Shown in pieces: positions 24,353 to 32,264 of a stretch of 32,372 nt of DNA. The position numbers and the translations under genes were made by a program. Below the pieces are notes generated by a model. The model was not told the origin of the DNA, ran no database searches, and worked only from the letters and a program-made list of their open reading frames with translations. The DNA comes from Acidobacteriota bacterium. GTDB lineage: Bacteria; Acidobacteriota; Blastocatellia; Pyrinomonadales; Pyrinomonadaceae. The stretch's first letter is position 1; the number at the start of each line of letters is the position of its first letter. Location: contig JAKOVX010000084.1 of assembly GCA_029781855.1 (NCBI GenBank), forward strand, positions 1 through 32,372, read 5' to 3'.

Positions 24353-24452
24353 GGCTTCAGGCCCCGCACAAGGTTTGTGTTGTGAACCCGGCTAGGCGAG
24401 GAATCGAGCAACCGTAGCGATTACAACCTGTGTTGCGATCAGGTCTGAAGCC
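24353..24452 (+). ncRNA. ffs: Bacterial small signal recognition particle RNA (4.5S-type)
   Basis: A roughly 100-nt RNA closed by a terminal helix GGCTTCAG (24353-24360) / CTGAAGCC (24445-24452). The conserved helix 8 is clear: GTGAACCCGG, then AGG, a GGAA tetraloop within CGAGGAATCG, then AGCAACCGTAGCG. This corresponds to the AGG-GGAA-AGCA core of E. coli 4.5S RNA that binds Ffh. It lacks an Alu domain, so it is the short bacterial form. A strong terminator follows 17 nt later. Confidence 0.92.
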
Positions 24453-24468
24453 ACCAGTTAAAAAACTC

Positions 24469-24518
24469 AAAAGGCGAAAGGAAAGTGGGTCGATGCCCGC
24501 CGTCCTTTCGCCTTTTTT
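24469..24518. terminator. Bidirectional terminator between SRP RNA and ppdK
   Basis: A 14-bp stem, arms 24469-24482 (AAAAGGCGAAAGGA) and 24503-24516, encloses a smaller GGG/CCC hairpin. The plus strand ends with six T (24513-24518) for the SRP RNA. The minus strand ends with T4 then GAGT6 for ppdK, whose stop is 18 nt away. Confidence 0.88.
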
Positions 24519-24536
24519 GCGTCTGGTTATTGGCCG

Positions 24537-27287
24537 TTACCAGGGTGTCTCGATCGCTGCCTGCGCCGCCGCAAGTCTCGCGATGGGCACACGGAACGGA
24601 GAGCAGCTTACATAGTCCATGTGCAGCTTGTGGCAGAATTTCACGCTGTCAGGGTCGCCGCCGTGCTCACCGCAGATCCCGACCTTGAGTTTCGGTTTTA
24701 CCTGTCGGCCCCGCTCAATGCCAAGTCGGATCAGCTCACCTATGCCATCAGTGTCGATCGTTTGGAACGGGTCGTACGGCAGGATACCGAGGTCCAGATA
24801 TTTCGGCAGGAAGCCGCCGATATCATCGCGGCTGAAGCCGAAGCTCATCTGCGTCAGGTCGTTCGTCCCGTAGCTGAAGAAATCCGCGACCCGCGCCATC
24901 AATTGCCCCCTGATCGCGGCACGCGGCGTTTCGATCATCGTGCCATAGAGATACGGTATCTTTTTGACCTTCAGGCGATCGCACACCTCGTTGTAAACGC
25001 GGTCAACGATCACCTTCTGGTGCGATAGTTCGTTGAAAGTGCATGTCACCGGCACCATTATTTCCGGAAATGCCTTTTTGCCGGCCTTGTTCAATTCGGC
25101 GGCGGCCTCGAGTATGGCGCGTACCTGCATTTCGGTAATTTCCGGGTAGCTGATACCGAGCCTCACTCCGCGATGGCCAAGCATCGGGTTGTTTTCGTGA
25201 AGAGCGATGACACGTCGCTTTAAGACGCTCATGCTGATGCCGAGCACCTTGCTGAGTTCGTGCAGCTTTTCCTTATCGTGCGGGACGAATTCATGCAGCG
25301 GCGGATCCAAGAGGCGAATGGTCACCGGGCGGCCGTTCATTACCTTGAGCGTGTCCTTGACGTCCTTTTTCACGAAAACGAAGAGTTCGTTCAGCGCTTC
25401 GCGGCGTTCCTTCTCGGACTTGCTGACGATCATCTTCCGCAGGAGGAACAACGGCACTTCCCCGCCCTCGCCGTAGAACATATGCTCGGTCCGGAAAAGC
25501 CCGATACCCTCGGCCCCGAATTTCATCGCCTGTGTCGCATCTTCAGGTGTCTCGGCATTTGCCCGAACACCCATGACCTTGACCTTGTCGACGAGCTTCA
25601 TCAGGTCTTTATAGGCTTGATTCTTGTCAATATCGATCGCCACGAGCGGTAATTTACCCTCGTAAACCAGGCCCTTCGTTCCATTTAGTGTCAGCCAGTC
25701 TCCTTCGTGGATGACCTCGCCATTTGGCGTTTTGAATGTCCTGGAATCCAAATTGATCTCAACGTCGCTGCAGCCGACGATGCAGCATTTGCCCCAGCCG
25801 CGAGCGACGAGTGCGGCGTGTGATGTCATTCCGCCTTTTGTCGTCAGGATCGCCTGTGCCTTATGCATTCCGTCGACATCCTCCGGTGACGTTTCCTCAC
25901 GGACGAGGATCACTTTCTCACCACGCTGCGCCCAGATAACCGCGTCCTGCGAAGAAAACACGACTCGCCCGAGAGCACCACCGGGACCGGCCGGAAGGCC
26001 CTTTGCGATGGGTTTCGTGATCAGTTCCGCCTTCGGGTCTATCATCGGGAGCAACAGCTCGACGAGTTGATTTGGGCCGACACGCATGACCGCGGTCTTG
26101 ATGTCGATCAGCTTTGCCGCGAACATCTCCGTCGCCATCCTCACGGCCGCAACTCCGTTTCGCTTGCCGACACGGCACTGGAGCATGTAGAGCTTGCCTT
26201 TTTCGATGGTGAACTCGATGTCCTGCATATCCTTGTAGTGGGTTTCCAGCCTTTTTTGGAATTCAAAAAGCTGTTTGTACAAATCGGGCATCAGTTTCTC
26301 GAGTGTCTTGTAATGCTTGCTGTGAGAATTTTTCGAATATTCGTTCACCGGGGCCGGTGTGCGGATGCCGGCAACGACGTCCTCGCCCTGCGCATTGACG
26401 AGGTATTCACCATAAAATTTGTTTTCGCCGTTACCCGGATTGCGGGTGAACGCCACGCCGGTGCAGCTGTCTTCGCCCATATTGCCGAAGACCATCGCTT
26501 GCACCGTCACGGCGGTTCCCCACTCGTTGGGGATGTTCTCGATCTGCCGATATTCGACCGCTCGCTTGCCATTCCAGCTGCTGAAAACGGCACCGATCGC
26601 ACCCCACATCTGGACACGCGGGTCCTCAGGAAACTCGGTCCCGAGTACCTTCTTTACCGTTTTCTTAAAATCAGCGACAAGCGCCTTTAGCTCCGGGACC
26701 GTCAATTCCGTATCGTTTTTGTAGCCCCGTTCGACCTTGAGCCGCTCAAGCTTTTCGTCGAGCATTTTGCGGATCCCCTTGCCCTCTTTGGGCTCGATCC
26801 CGGCTCCTTTTTCCATGACGACATCGGCGTACATCATGATGAGCCGACGGTAAGCGTCGTAGGCGAAGCGCTCGTCACCGCTCTTTTCGATCAGTCCCTG
26901 GATCGTCGTTTCGTTGAGGCCAACGTTCAGGACGGTTTCCATCATTCCGGGCATCGAACGTCTTGCGCCGCTTCGAATGGAGACGAGCAGCGGGTTGGCC
27001 CGATCGCCGAACTTCTTACCAGTAAGTTTTTCGACTTTGCTGAGTGCCTCGTCAACCTGAGACGTCAGGACCTTAGGATATTGCTTCTTATTCGCGTAAA
27101 AGTAGGTACAAACCTCGGTCGAGACGGTAAATCCCGGCGGTACCGGCAATTTGAGCTTGGGGTGGCCGGCCATCTCGGCCAGATTGGCACCCTTGCCGCC
27201 AAGGAGATCTTTCATCGACTCATTGCCGTCTGCCTTGCCGCCGCCGAAAAAATATACGTATTTAGTATTTTGTTTTGATACTTTCAT
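24537..27287 (-). CDS. ppdK: Pyruvate, phosphate dikinase
   Basis: A 916-aa enzyme that converts pyruvate, ATP and Pi to PEP, AMP and PPi reversibly. The N-terminal ATP-grasp domain starts GGGKADGNESMKDLLGGKGA and includes GSGARRSMPGMMETVLNVG-like residues near 105-125. The swivelling domain carries the phosphoryl-accepting H490 in GGMTSHAALVARGWG. The C-terminal TIM barrel has ANAETPEDA, RTEHMF and the catalytic C872 in GICGEHGGDP. It is slightly longer than the clostridial enzyme (874 aa). A CRP/FNR-like palindrome lies 53-68 bp upstream. It is transcribed against the SRP RNA and shares its terminator. Confidence 0.98.
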   Translation of the reverse strand: MKVSKQNTKYVYFFGGGKADGNESMKDLLGGKGANLAEMAGHPKLKLPVPPGFTVSTEVCTYFYANKKQYPKVLTSQVDEALSKVEKLTGKKFGDRANPLLVSIRSGARRSMPGMMETVLNVGLNETTIQGLIEKSGDERFAYDAYRRLIMMYADVVMEKGAGIEPKEGKGIRKMLDEKLERLKVERGYKNDTELTVPELKALVADFKKTVKKVLGTEFPEDPRVQMWGAIGAVFSSWNGKRAVEYRQIENIPNEWGTAVTVQAMVFGNMGEDSCTGVAFTRNPGNGENKFYGEYLVNAQGEDVVAGIRTPAPVNEYSKNSHSKHYKTLEKLMPDLYKQLFEFQKRLETHYKDMQDIEFTIEKGKLYMLQCRVGKRNGVAAVRMATEMFAAKLIDIKTAVMRVGPNQLVELLLPMIDPKAELITKPIAKGLPAGPGGALGRVVFSSQDAVIWAQRGEKVILVREETSPEDVDGMHKAQAILTTKGGMTSHAALVARGWGKCCIVGCSDVEINLDSRTFKTPNGEVIHEGDWLTLNGTKGLVYEGKLPLVAIDIDKNQAYKDLMKLVDKVKVMGVRANAETPEDATQAMKFGAEGIGLFRTEHMFYGEGGEVPLFLLRKMIVSKSEKERREALNELFVFVKKDVKDTLKVMNGRPVTIRLLDPPLHEFVPHDKEKLHELSKVLGISMSVLKRRVIALHENNPMLGHRGVRLGISYPEITEMQVRAILEAAAELNKAGKKAFPEIMVPVTCTFNELSHQKVIVDRVYNEVCDRLKVKKIPYLYGTMIETPRAAIRGQLMARVADFFSYGTNDLTQMSFGFSRDDIGGFLPKYLDLGILPYDPFQTIDTDGIGELIRLGIERGRQVKPKLKVGICGEHGGDPDSVKFCHKLHMDYVSCSPFRVPIARLAAAQAAIETPW

Positions 27288-27339
27288 AGGTCACATTTTA
27301 GATACCGCTGAATTTTATCAATGGGAGAAGGTGAGAAAA

Positions 27340-27355
27340 TATGACCCACGTCACA
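27340..27355. promoter_or_regulatory. CRP/FNR-like operator upstream of ppdK
   Basis: TATGA-N6-TCACA reads on the minus strand as TGTGA-CGTGGG-TCATA, 9 of 10 to the CRP consensus half-sites. It is centred about 60 bp before the ppdK ATG in the 90-bp gap behind mgtC. A single site by eye; chance occurrence is possible. Confidence 0.35.
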
Positions 27356-27377
27356 ATTCGAACGGGAAATTCTTCGT

Positions 27378-27878
27378 TCAGTTATCCCTATTGGCTTTGC
27401 CCTGATCGGGTCCGGGCAAGTGCGGGATCTCGGGTTCGAGATACTTGACGAGTGCAAGCACGAAAAGTACTACAAACGTTCCGATGAACGCGAGACCGAC
27501 CAATCCAAGTCCGATCGCGACCCCGATGGCGGCCGTCGCCCAGATACCGGCGGCCGTCGTCAGCCCTTTTACGGAGTGTTCCTGGTTTAGCTTCAGGATG
27601 TTACCGGCTCCCAGAAATCCGATCCCGGTAACGATGCCCTGAACGACACGGGAAACCCCGTCCGTCGACATTCCAAAACCGGTGCCCGCCAAAACAAGTA
27701 GACAGCATCCCACCGTAACCACGATATGGGTTCGGAGACCCGCAGATTTGCCTTCGTGTTCGCGTTCGAAGCCGACGATCGCACCTGCTAGTGTCGCGGC
27801 GAGCAGCCGAAAAACGACGCGGATCAATTCATCGCTCCCACTCATTCCTCGTGTCAGATCCTGCCAGATCGTTTCCAT
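27378..27878 (-). CDS. MgtC/SapB-family membrane protein
   Basis: A 166-aa inner-membrane protein. The MgtC signature is clear: VGFEREHEGKSAGLRTHI (near 37-54), then GTGFGMSTDGVSRVVQGIVTGIGFLGAGNI and VKGLTTAAGIWATAAIGVAIG, with about four to five helices. The short form lacks the C-terminal ACT-like domain of Salmonella MgtC. The family is linked to Mg2+ homeostasis and modulation of F-type ATP synthase or membrane potential; which applies is unknown. The upstream gap is divergent with dnaX. ppdK follows on the same strand with 90 bp between. Confidence 0.9.
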   Translation of the reverse strand: METIWQDLTRGMSGSDELIRVVFRLLAATLAGAIVGFEREHEGKSAGLRTHIVVTVGCCLLVLAGTGFGMSTDGVSRVVQGIVTGIGFLGAGNILKLNQEHSVKGLTTAAGIWATAAIGVAIGLGLVGLAFIGTFVVLFVLALVKYLEPEIPHLPGPDQGKANRDN

Positions 27879-27988
27879 CGCGAAAATTCCTCCCGTTTGT
27901 GCTTATGAATCGCGATTATATCCGATTAATTTTCAATTCGTTATTCGTCGATCGCACTCACATTCAAACGAGCTTTCAAGTAGGGTGA

Positions 27989-28023
27989 TTTACTATTACC
28001 CATTTAACATTTACAATTTACAG
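27989..28023. repeat. Heptamer array (TTTACAR) immediately before dnaX
   Basis: TTTACTA, TTACCCA, TTTAACA, TTTACAA and TTTACAG are contiguous in 7-bp register, ending 6 nt before the dnaX ATG, where a Shine-Dalgarno sequence would be expected. None is present. Confidence 0.6.
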
Positions 28024-28029
28024 TCAAAG

Positions 28030-29832
28030 ATGAGCTATCAGGTCATTGCAAGAAAATGGCGTCCTCAGACATTTGAGGAGGTTACGGGTCAGGAGATCAT
28101 TACGCATACGCTGCGTAACGCGATCGAGCATGACCGGCTCCACCATGCATATCTATTCTCCGGCGCCCGAGGTGTGGGAAAGACCACAACGGCACGGCTG
28201 CTCGCCAAATCGCTCAATTGTCATAAGACGAATGGCCCCAATTTAACCCCGTGTTCCGGCATAGATGAGCCGATGTGCCCATCGTGCCTCGAGATCTCGG
28301 AGGGACGGTCGATCGATGTGCTTGAGATCGACGCCGCATCCCACACGGGTATCGACGACGTTCGAGAAACGATCATCGAGAGCATTAATTTCAATCCGGC
28401 CCGCGATCGGTTCAAGGTCTTTATCATTGACGAGGTCCATCAGCTCTCGAAACCGGCGTTCAACGCGCTTCTCAAAACGCTCGAGGAGCCGCCGGCACGC
28501 GTCGTATTCGTGATGGCGACGACGGAACTTCACAAGGTGCCGGATACGATACTGTCACGGTGTCAGGAATTTCAGTTTCGGACGATCCCGCTGCAGAAGA
28601 TCTTCGATCGGCTACGGGTCATTGCAGACGCTGAAAAGATCGACATCACGGACGACGCCCTGCGTGAGATCGCCAGATCCGGCGAGGGCTCGATGCGTGA
28701 CGCTCAGAGCAATTTTGACCAGGTGATCAGCTTTTCCGGACATAAGATCACGCCGCTCGACGTCGGAAACGCCCTCGGTTTTGCCGGGGTCGAGGTTTTG
28801 ACACGCGTTGTAAAAGCTCTCGGCGACAAACTGCCGAAAGAGATGCTCGCGGTGGTCGACGACCTCGTCGCCCGCGGCCATGATCTTCGAAATTTCTGCC
28901 GCGATCTGCTCGGACTCTTTCGGGACATGCTCGTCTTCAAGGTCGCGGGGAACGAGGAATCGCTCTTTGACTCCGCAGTGATATCGGCGGCCGAATTAAA
29001 GGAGCTGTCGGACCATTTTTCCGAGGCGGACCTCCTACGCTTTTTCAACTCGCTTTCTGATACAGAGATCCGTCTCAAGGATGCGTCGCACTCGCGTTAT
29101 GTGCTCGAGATCGGACTCGTAAAGCTGATCGAGCTCCGCCGAGTCGATGCGATCGAAACACTCCTTAAGCGTCTCGACTCACTGGAACGCGGAAACTCAG
29201 TTCCTGCGGCACCGCCGGCTGAAGAGGAAAAAAAAACTCCAATAATTGAACCGCCGGCCGTGATCCAAAGATCCGGGGAGCCCGAGGAACCCGAATTTGC
29301 GCCGCCGATGGATTTCGAGGACGAGCCGCCCGATGAAACGCCCGTTTTCGAGCCGATCGAACCGCCGCCGGAAGTTCCGGCGGCCACAAGGATCGAGGTA
29401 CGTCGCGACTTGAATACGATGCCAGTCAGGTTGCCGCCGATCCCGTCGGAGGAGCTCGAACACGTGGACGAACCGTGGCTCGACAACGCCTACGAGCTAA
29501 AGATCGCTCGTGACGGTGAAGAGATAGGGCCATTTACGGATCCATCGGCCCTGGTCGGACCTCTTCTCGGCAGGCTGTCTGAACATCAGCGTCCGACGTC
29601 AACTTCCACTGCGAGCACGCAGCCGACAGCGGCCGCGACTGCGAGAGCATACGATATTCGTGGTATTGTTCCGGACGCTGAAGTCGAACCGGAGAATGCT
29701 GAACTTCCGGCATTGATCGCCGACCCGAGCGAGGAAGAACTTGTAGCTTATGCAAATGCTCATCCGACGGTGAAGCGGGCCCTCAAGATATTTCGTGGAC
29801 GCATCGTCAAAGTGGAAAAGAACCCCGGCTAG
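28030..29832 (+). CDS. dnaX: DNA polymerase III subunit tau (and probably gamma)
   Basis: A 600-aa clamp-loader ATPase. The start is ATG 28030 (MSYQVIARKWRPQTFEEV), the invariant DnaX N-terminus; an upstream in-frame extension is non-coding. Walker A GARGVGKT lies at 45-52, the zinc module C64, C75, C83, C86, then VLEIDAASHTGIDDVRE, Walker B FIIDEVHQLS, and the sensor LLKTLEEPPARVVF. Domain III ends near 375. A Pro/Glu-rich linker (385-470) and a divergent tau C-terminus follow. Nine A (29228-29236) occur at codons 400-403 at the start of the linker; slippage there would give a gamma-like product. No recR or ybaB follows, unlike many genomes. Confidence 0.96.
   Translation: MSYQVIARKWRPQTFEEVTGQEIITHTLRNAIEHDRLHHAYLFSGARGVGKTTTARLLAKSLNCHKTNGPNLTPCSGIDEPMCPSCLEISEGRSIDVLEIDAASHTGIDDVRETIIESINFNPARDRFKVFIIDEVHQLSKPAFNALLKTLEEPPARVVFVMATTELHKVPDTILSRCQEFQFRTIPLQKIFDRLRVIADAEKIDITDDALREIARSGEGSMRDAQSNFDQVISFSGHKITPLDVGNALGFAGVEVLTRVVKALGDKLPKEMLAVVDDLVARGHDLRNFCRDLLGLFRDMLVFKVAGNEESLFDSAVISAAELKELSDHFSEADLLRFFNSLSDTEIRLKDASHSRYVLEIGLVKLIELRRVDAIETLLKRLDSLERGNSVPAAPPAEEEKKTPIIEPPAVIQRSGEPEEPEFAPPMDFEDEPPDETPVFEPIEPPPEVPAATRIEVRRDLNTMPVRLPPIPSEELEHVDEPWLDNAYELKIARDGEEIGPFTDPSALVGPLLGRLSEHQRPTSTSTASTQPTAAATARAYDIRGIVPDAEVEPENAELPALIADPSEEELVAYANAHPTVKRALKIFRGRIVKVEKNPG
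29228..29236 (+). promoter_or_regulatory. A9 slippage site in dnaX
   Basis: GAA AAA AAA ACT contains nine consecutive A. The -1 frame reads on for four codons and stops at TGA 29247-29249, giving 406 residues. The +1 frame stops at TAA 29243-29245. E. coli dnaX (A6G) and Thermus dnaX (A9) use comparable sites to make gamma. A possible small hairpin (GATC-CAAA-GATC) lies downstream near 29262-29275. Confidence 0.6.
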
Positions 29833-29901
29833 CCGATTTTCGGAACAGGCGGCGACGGCGCTTCGTAATTCAATATGATTGGCGAGAAACTGGAATTTAG
29901 A

Positions 29902-30810
29902 ATGAGAAAACAGATCGCTCCGGCCGGCTTATCGTATTTCTTATTGGTTGCGATCCTTTTTGTCGCAGCTCTGGCCGGCAACGCTCAGGATTCAACGCCA
30001 TGGTCGCAAAACACGTCTCCTCTTCCGGCTCCGACGGGATTCGTAAACGATTACGCCGGCGTGATCGATCCCGCGACGAAGCAGCAGCTCGAAACCAAGC
30101 TCAAGAATTTCAGAGATACGACCGATCCGTCGGTAGAAATTGCCGTCGCCGTCGTCAAAACGACCGGCGAGCGGGCGATATTTGATTACTCGCTGGCGGT
30201 CGCCCGCGGATGGAAGATCGGTTCCAAGGCTGACGATAATCCGAGTGCTCTCCTGTTCGTCGCGATCGACGACCGGAAGTATTTTACGCAGGTCAGCAAA
30301 GACCTTGAAGACGAGTTGCCGGACGGAGTCGTCGGAAGCCTGCAGCGTCAATATCTTGTTCCCGAATTCAAAAAAGGGAACTACGGCAAAGGCATTTCCG
30401 ACACCATCGACGCCTATATTGCGACGATAAGGAACAAGGGAAACGCCCCGACCTCGGTGAACACGAGCGGTCCGTCCGGTGGTTCGACGACCGGCGGATT
30501 CCCGTTCGGCGGCTTGATATGTTGCGGCATTATCATCATTTTCATCCTGATAATGATCTTTTCGCGGCGACCGGGCGGACCGTCAAGCAGCGACCGTGAC
30601 CGTTGGGGCGGCAGCGGCCGAGGCGGCGGAGGCGGCGTGGCCGGTAACATCGCGTCGGGCATAATCGGCGGGCTGATCGGATCGGCACTTTCGGGCGGCG
30701 GCTCATCGTCGTCGTCGAGCGACTGGGGCGGTTCATCGGGCGGCAGCGATTGGGGCGGATTTGGCGGAGGCGGCGATTTTGGCGGAGGCGGCGCGGGAGG
30801 TGACTGGTAA
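29902..30810 (+). CDS. TPM-domain (YgcG-type) exported membrane protein
   Basis: About 302 aa. A signal peptide (residues 1-28, MRKQIAPAGLSYFLLVAILF) is followed by a TPM/DUF477 domain (near 43-165: GFVNDYAGVIDPATKQQLE, then DDNPSALLFVAIDDRKYF). A membrane helix (LICCGIIIIFILIMIF, near 202-217) and a Gly/Ser-rich tail ending GGGGAGGDW follow. TPM proteins of this layout are periplasmic or extracytoplasmic; some have acid phosphatase activity or act in photosystem repair, but most are unassigned. The start at 29902 gives a proper signal peptide; ATG 29875 would add nine residues with acidic charge. It is followed after 1 nt by the nucleotidyltransferase-like gene and then lemA, a common TPM partner. 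Confidence 0.88.
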   Translation: MRKQIAPAGLSYFLLVAILFVAALAGNAQDSTPWSQNTSPLPAPTGFVNDYAGVIDPATKQQLETKLKNFRDTTDPSVEIAVAVVKTTGERAIFDYSLAVARGWKIGSKADDNPSALLFVAIDDRKYFTQVSKDLEDELPDGVVGSLQRQYLVPEFKKGNYGKGISDTIDAYIATIRNKGNAPTSVNTSGPSGGSTTGGFPFGGLICCGIIIIFILIMIFSRRPGGPSSSDRDRWGGSGRGGGGGVAGNIASGIIGGLIGSALSGGGSSSSSSDWGGSSGGSDWGGFGGGGDFGGGGAGGDW

Positions 30811-30811
30811 T

Positions 30812-31531
30812 ATGAACGATGAGATCAAGGCATTTGTAGACGATCTGCGGAACACACACGGCGAAAATCTCGTGTCCGTGATCCTGTTTGGTTCCGCCGC
30901 GGTCGGCGACTTTGTTGCCCGAAGGTCGGATTACAACATCCTCGTTGCGCTAAAGAAGATACGCCCGGAAGATCTGCGAAACGCACATGCCTGCATCCGC
31001 GAATGGCGACGAATGGGACATCCGATACCTGTCTATTTTACGGTCTCAGAGCTTCAGAACGCGGCCGATGTTTTCCCGATCGAGTTTCATCAGATGAGCG
31101 TCGCCCGCAAGGTACTCTTCGGACCCGACGTCCTTTCCGACCTCAAGATCACGGACACCTTCCTGCGGCTGCAGACCGAATACGAGCTGCGTAGCAAGCT
31201 GATCAAGCTCAGGCGCCAGTACATTCGAGCATCGATCTCCGTCGAAGGATTGACCTCGCTGATGGCCGATAGTTTCCCGAGTTTTGTCGCCCTGTTTCGC
31301 GCCGTCCTTATCATCAAAGGTGTTGAGCCGCCTACCAGGAAGAGGGAGATCGTCGCTGTTATAGCGAACGAACTCGGCATAGACGGCGTTCCGTTTGAAA
31401 AAATCTATAATATTCGCAAGAATAATTTTACCGGTAAGTTGGATGAGATATCGGCGAACGAATTGTTTGCCGAATATATGGAACAGATCGAGAATGTGAT
31501 CGATGCTGTGGATGCAATAGAAAAGAAATGA
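30812..31531 (+). CDS. Nucleotidyltransferase-like protein with altered active site
   Basis: A 239-aa protein with an N-terminal Pol-beta-type nucleotidyltransferase core: ILFGSAAVGDFVARRSDYNILV. The motif is G27-S28 followed by D40-Y41-N42, where active enzymes have D-x-D, so the second metal-binding Asp is Asn and catalysis is doubtful. Residues 120-239 are helical (KLIKLRRQYIRASISVEGL, FVALFRAVLIIKG). The start at ATG 30812 follows the TPM stop by 1 nt, with GGGAGG 11 nt upstream. Lying between a TPM membrane protein and LemA suggests a role in the same envelope process, which is inference. It lacks the HEPN partner typical of MNT toxin-antitoxin pairs, though the helical C-half might substitute. 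Confidence 0.8.
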   Translation: MNDEIKAFVDDLRNTHGENLVSVILFGSAAVGDFVARRSDYNILVALKKIRPEDLRNAHACIREWRRMGHPIPVYFTVSELQNAADVFPIEFHQMSVARKVLFGPDVLSDLKITDTFLRLQTEYELRSKLIKLRRQYIRASISVEGLTSLMADSFPSFVALFRAVLIIKGVEPPTRKREIVAVIANELGIDGVPFEKIYNIRKNNFTGKLDEISANELFAEYMEQIENVIDAVDAIEKK

Positions 31532-31586
31532 TCGTCCGGGATCATATTTCGAATTACGATTAGGTCGTTTGAAAAGGAGATTCTAT

Positions 31587-32261
31587 ATGAAAAAAGCTAT
31601 TTTGATATCGGTTGTATTTATCGCGGCGTTTGTCATGAGCGGATGCAGCTACAACGACCTGACTGCGAAGCAGCAGATCGTCAAAGGCAAATGGGCCAAC
31701 GTTGAAAGCGCGATGCAGCGTCGTGCTGATCTGATCCAGAATCTGGTCGAGACGGCGAAAATGTCGGCCGTCCAGGAACAGGAGGTATTTGGCCAGATTG
31801 CGGATGCCCGCTCCCGGTTGCTGAATGCCCAGCAGGCTGCCCCGGCCGGTGCCGACGGTGACAAATCACCGGAACAGAAACAGGCCGTCATCGATGCCAA
31901 CAATAGTTTTGGCGGCACGATCGGGCGTCTCCTAAGTCTGCAGGAAAAATACCCCGACCTACGTTCCAATGAAGCCTTTATGAAAGTCCAAGATGAGCTC
32001 TCGGGCACCGAGAACCGCATTAACACGGCAAGGCTCGATTTCAACGACGCAGTGACGTCTTACAACACCACGCGTAACTCATTCCCCGCGGTATTGACCG
32101 CGAGTTTGCTTGGCTTCAAGGAAGAACCCTTTTTCAAGGCAGAGGAGGGTGCCAAGACCGCCCCGAAGATCGGCGATGCCAACTCACTTAGGCGTCCGGA
32201 GAATCAGCCGGCAGCTCCTGCTCCGGCGGCGACTGCTCCGGCCGCGAATGCTAATACATAG
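31587..32261 (+). CDS. lemA: LemA-family lipoprotein
   Basis: A 224-aa lipoprotein. The signal peptide ends in a lipobox VMSGC (Cys near 20), so it should be lipid-anchored. The LemA coiled-coil core follows: GKWANVESAMQRRADLIQNLVETAK, LSLQEKYPDLRSNEAFMKVQDELSGTENRI, and ARLDFNDAVTSYNTTRNSFP. A Pro/Ala-rich tail (PAAPAPAATAPAANANT) ends the protein. ATG 31587 is chosen over the TTG at 31569 because AAGGAGA (31574-31580) is 6 nt upstream. LemA and TPM proteins often co-occur; function is unknown. Confidence 0.92.
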   Translation: MKKAILISVVFIAAFVMSGCSYNDLTAKQQIVKGKWANVESAMQRRADLIQNLVETAKMSAVQEQEVFGQIADARSRLLNAQQAAPAGADGDKSPEQKQAVIDANNSFGGTIGRLLSLQEKYPDLRSNEAFMKVQDELSGTENRINTARLDFNDAVTSYNTTRNSFPAVLTASLLGFKEEPFFKAEEGAKTAPKIGDANSLRRPENQPAAPAPAATAPAANANT

Positions 32262-32264
32262 AGG

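Noticed and set aside
27682..28029. In-frame upstream extension of dnaX
   Set aside because: It covers mgtC on the other strand and the heptamer array. The conserved DnaX N-terminus begins at ATG 28030.
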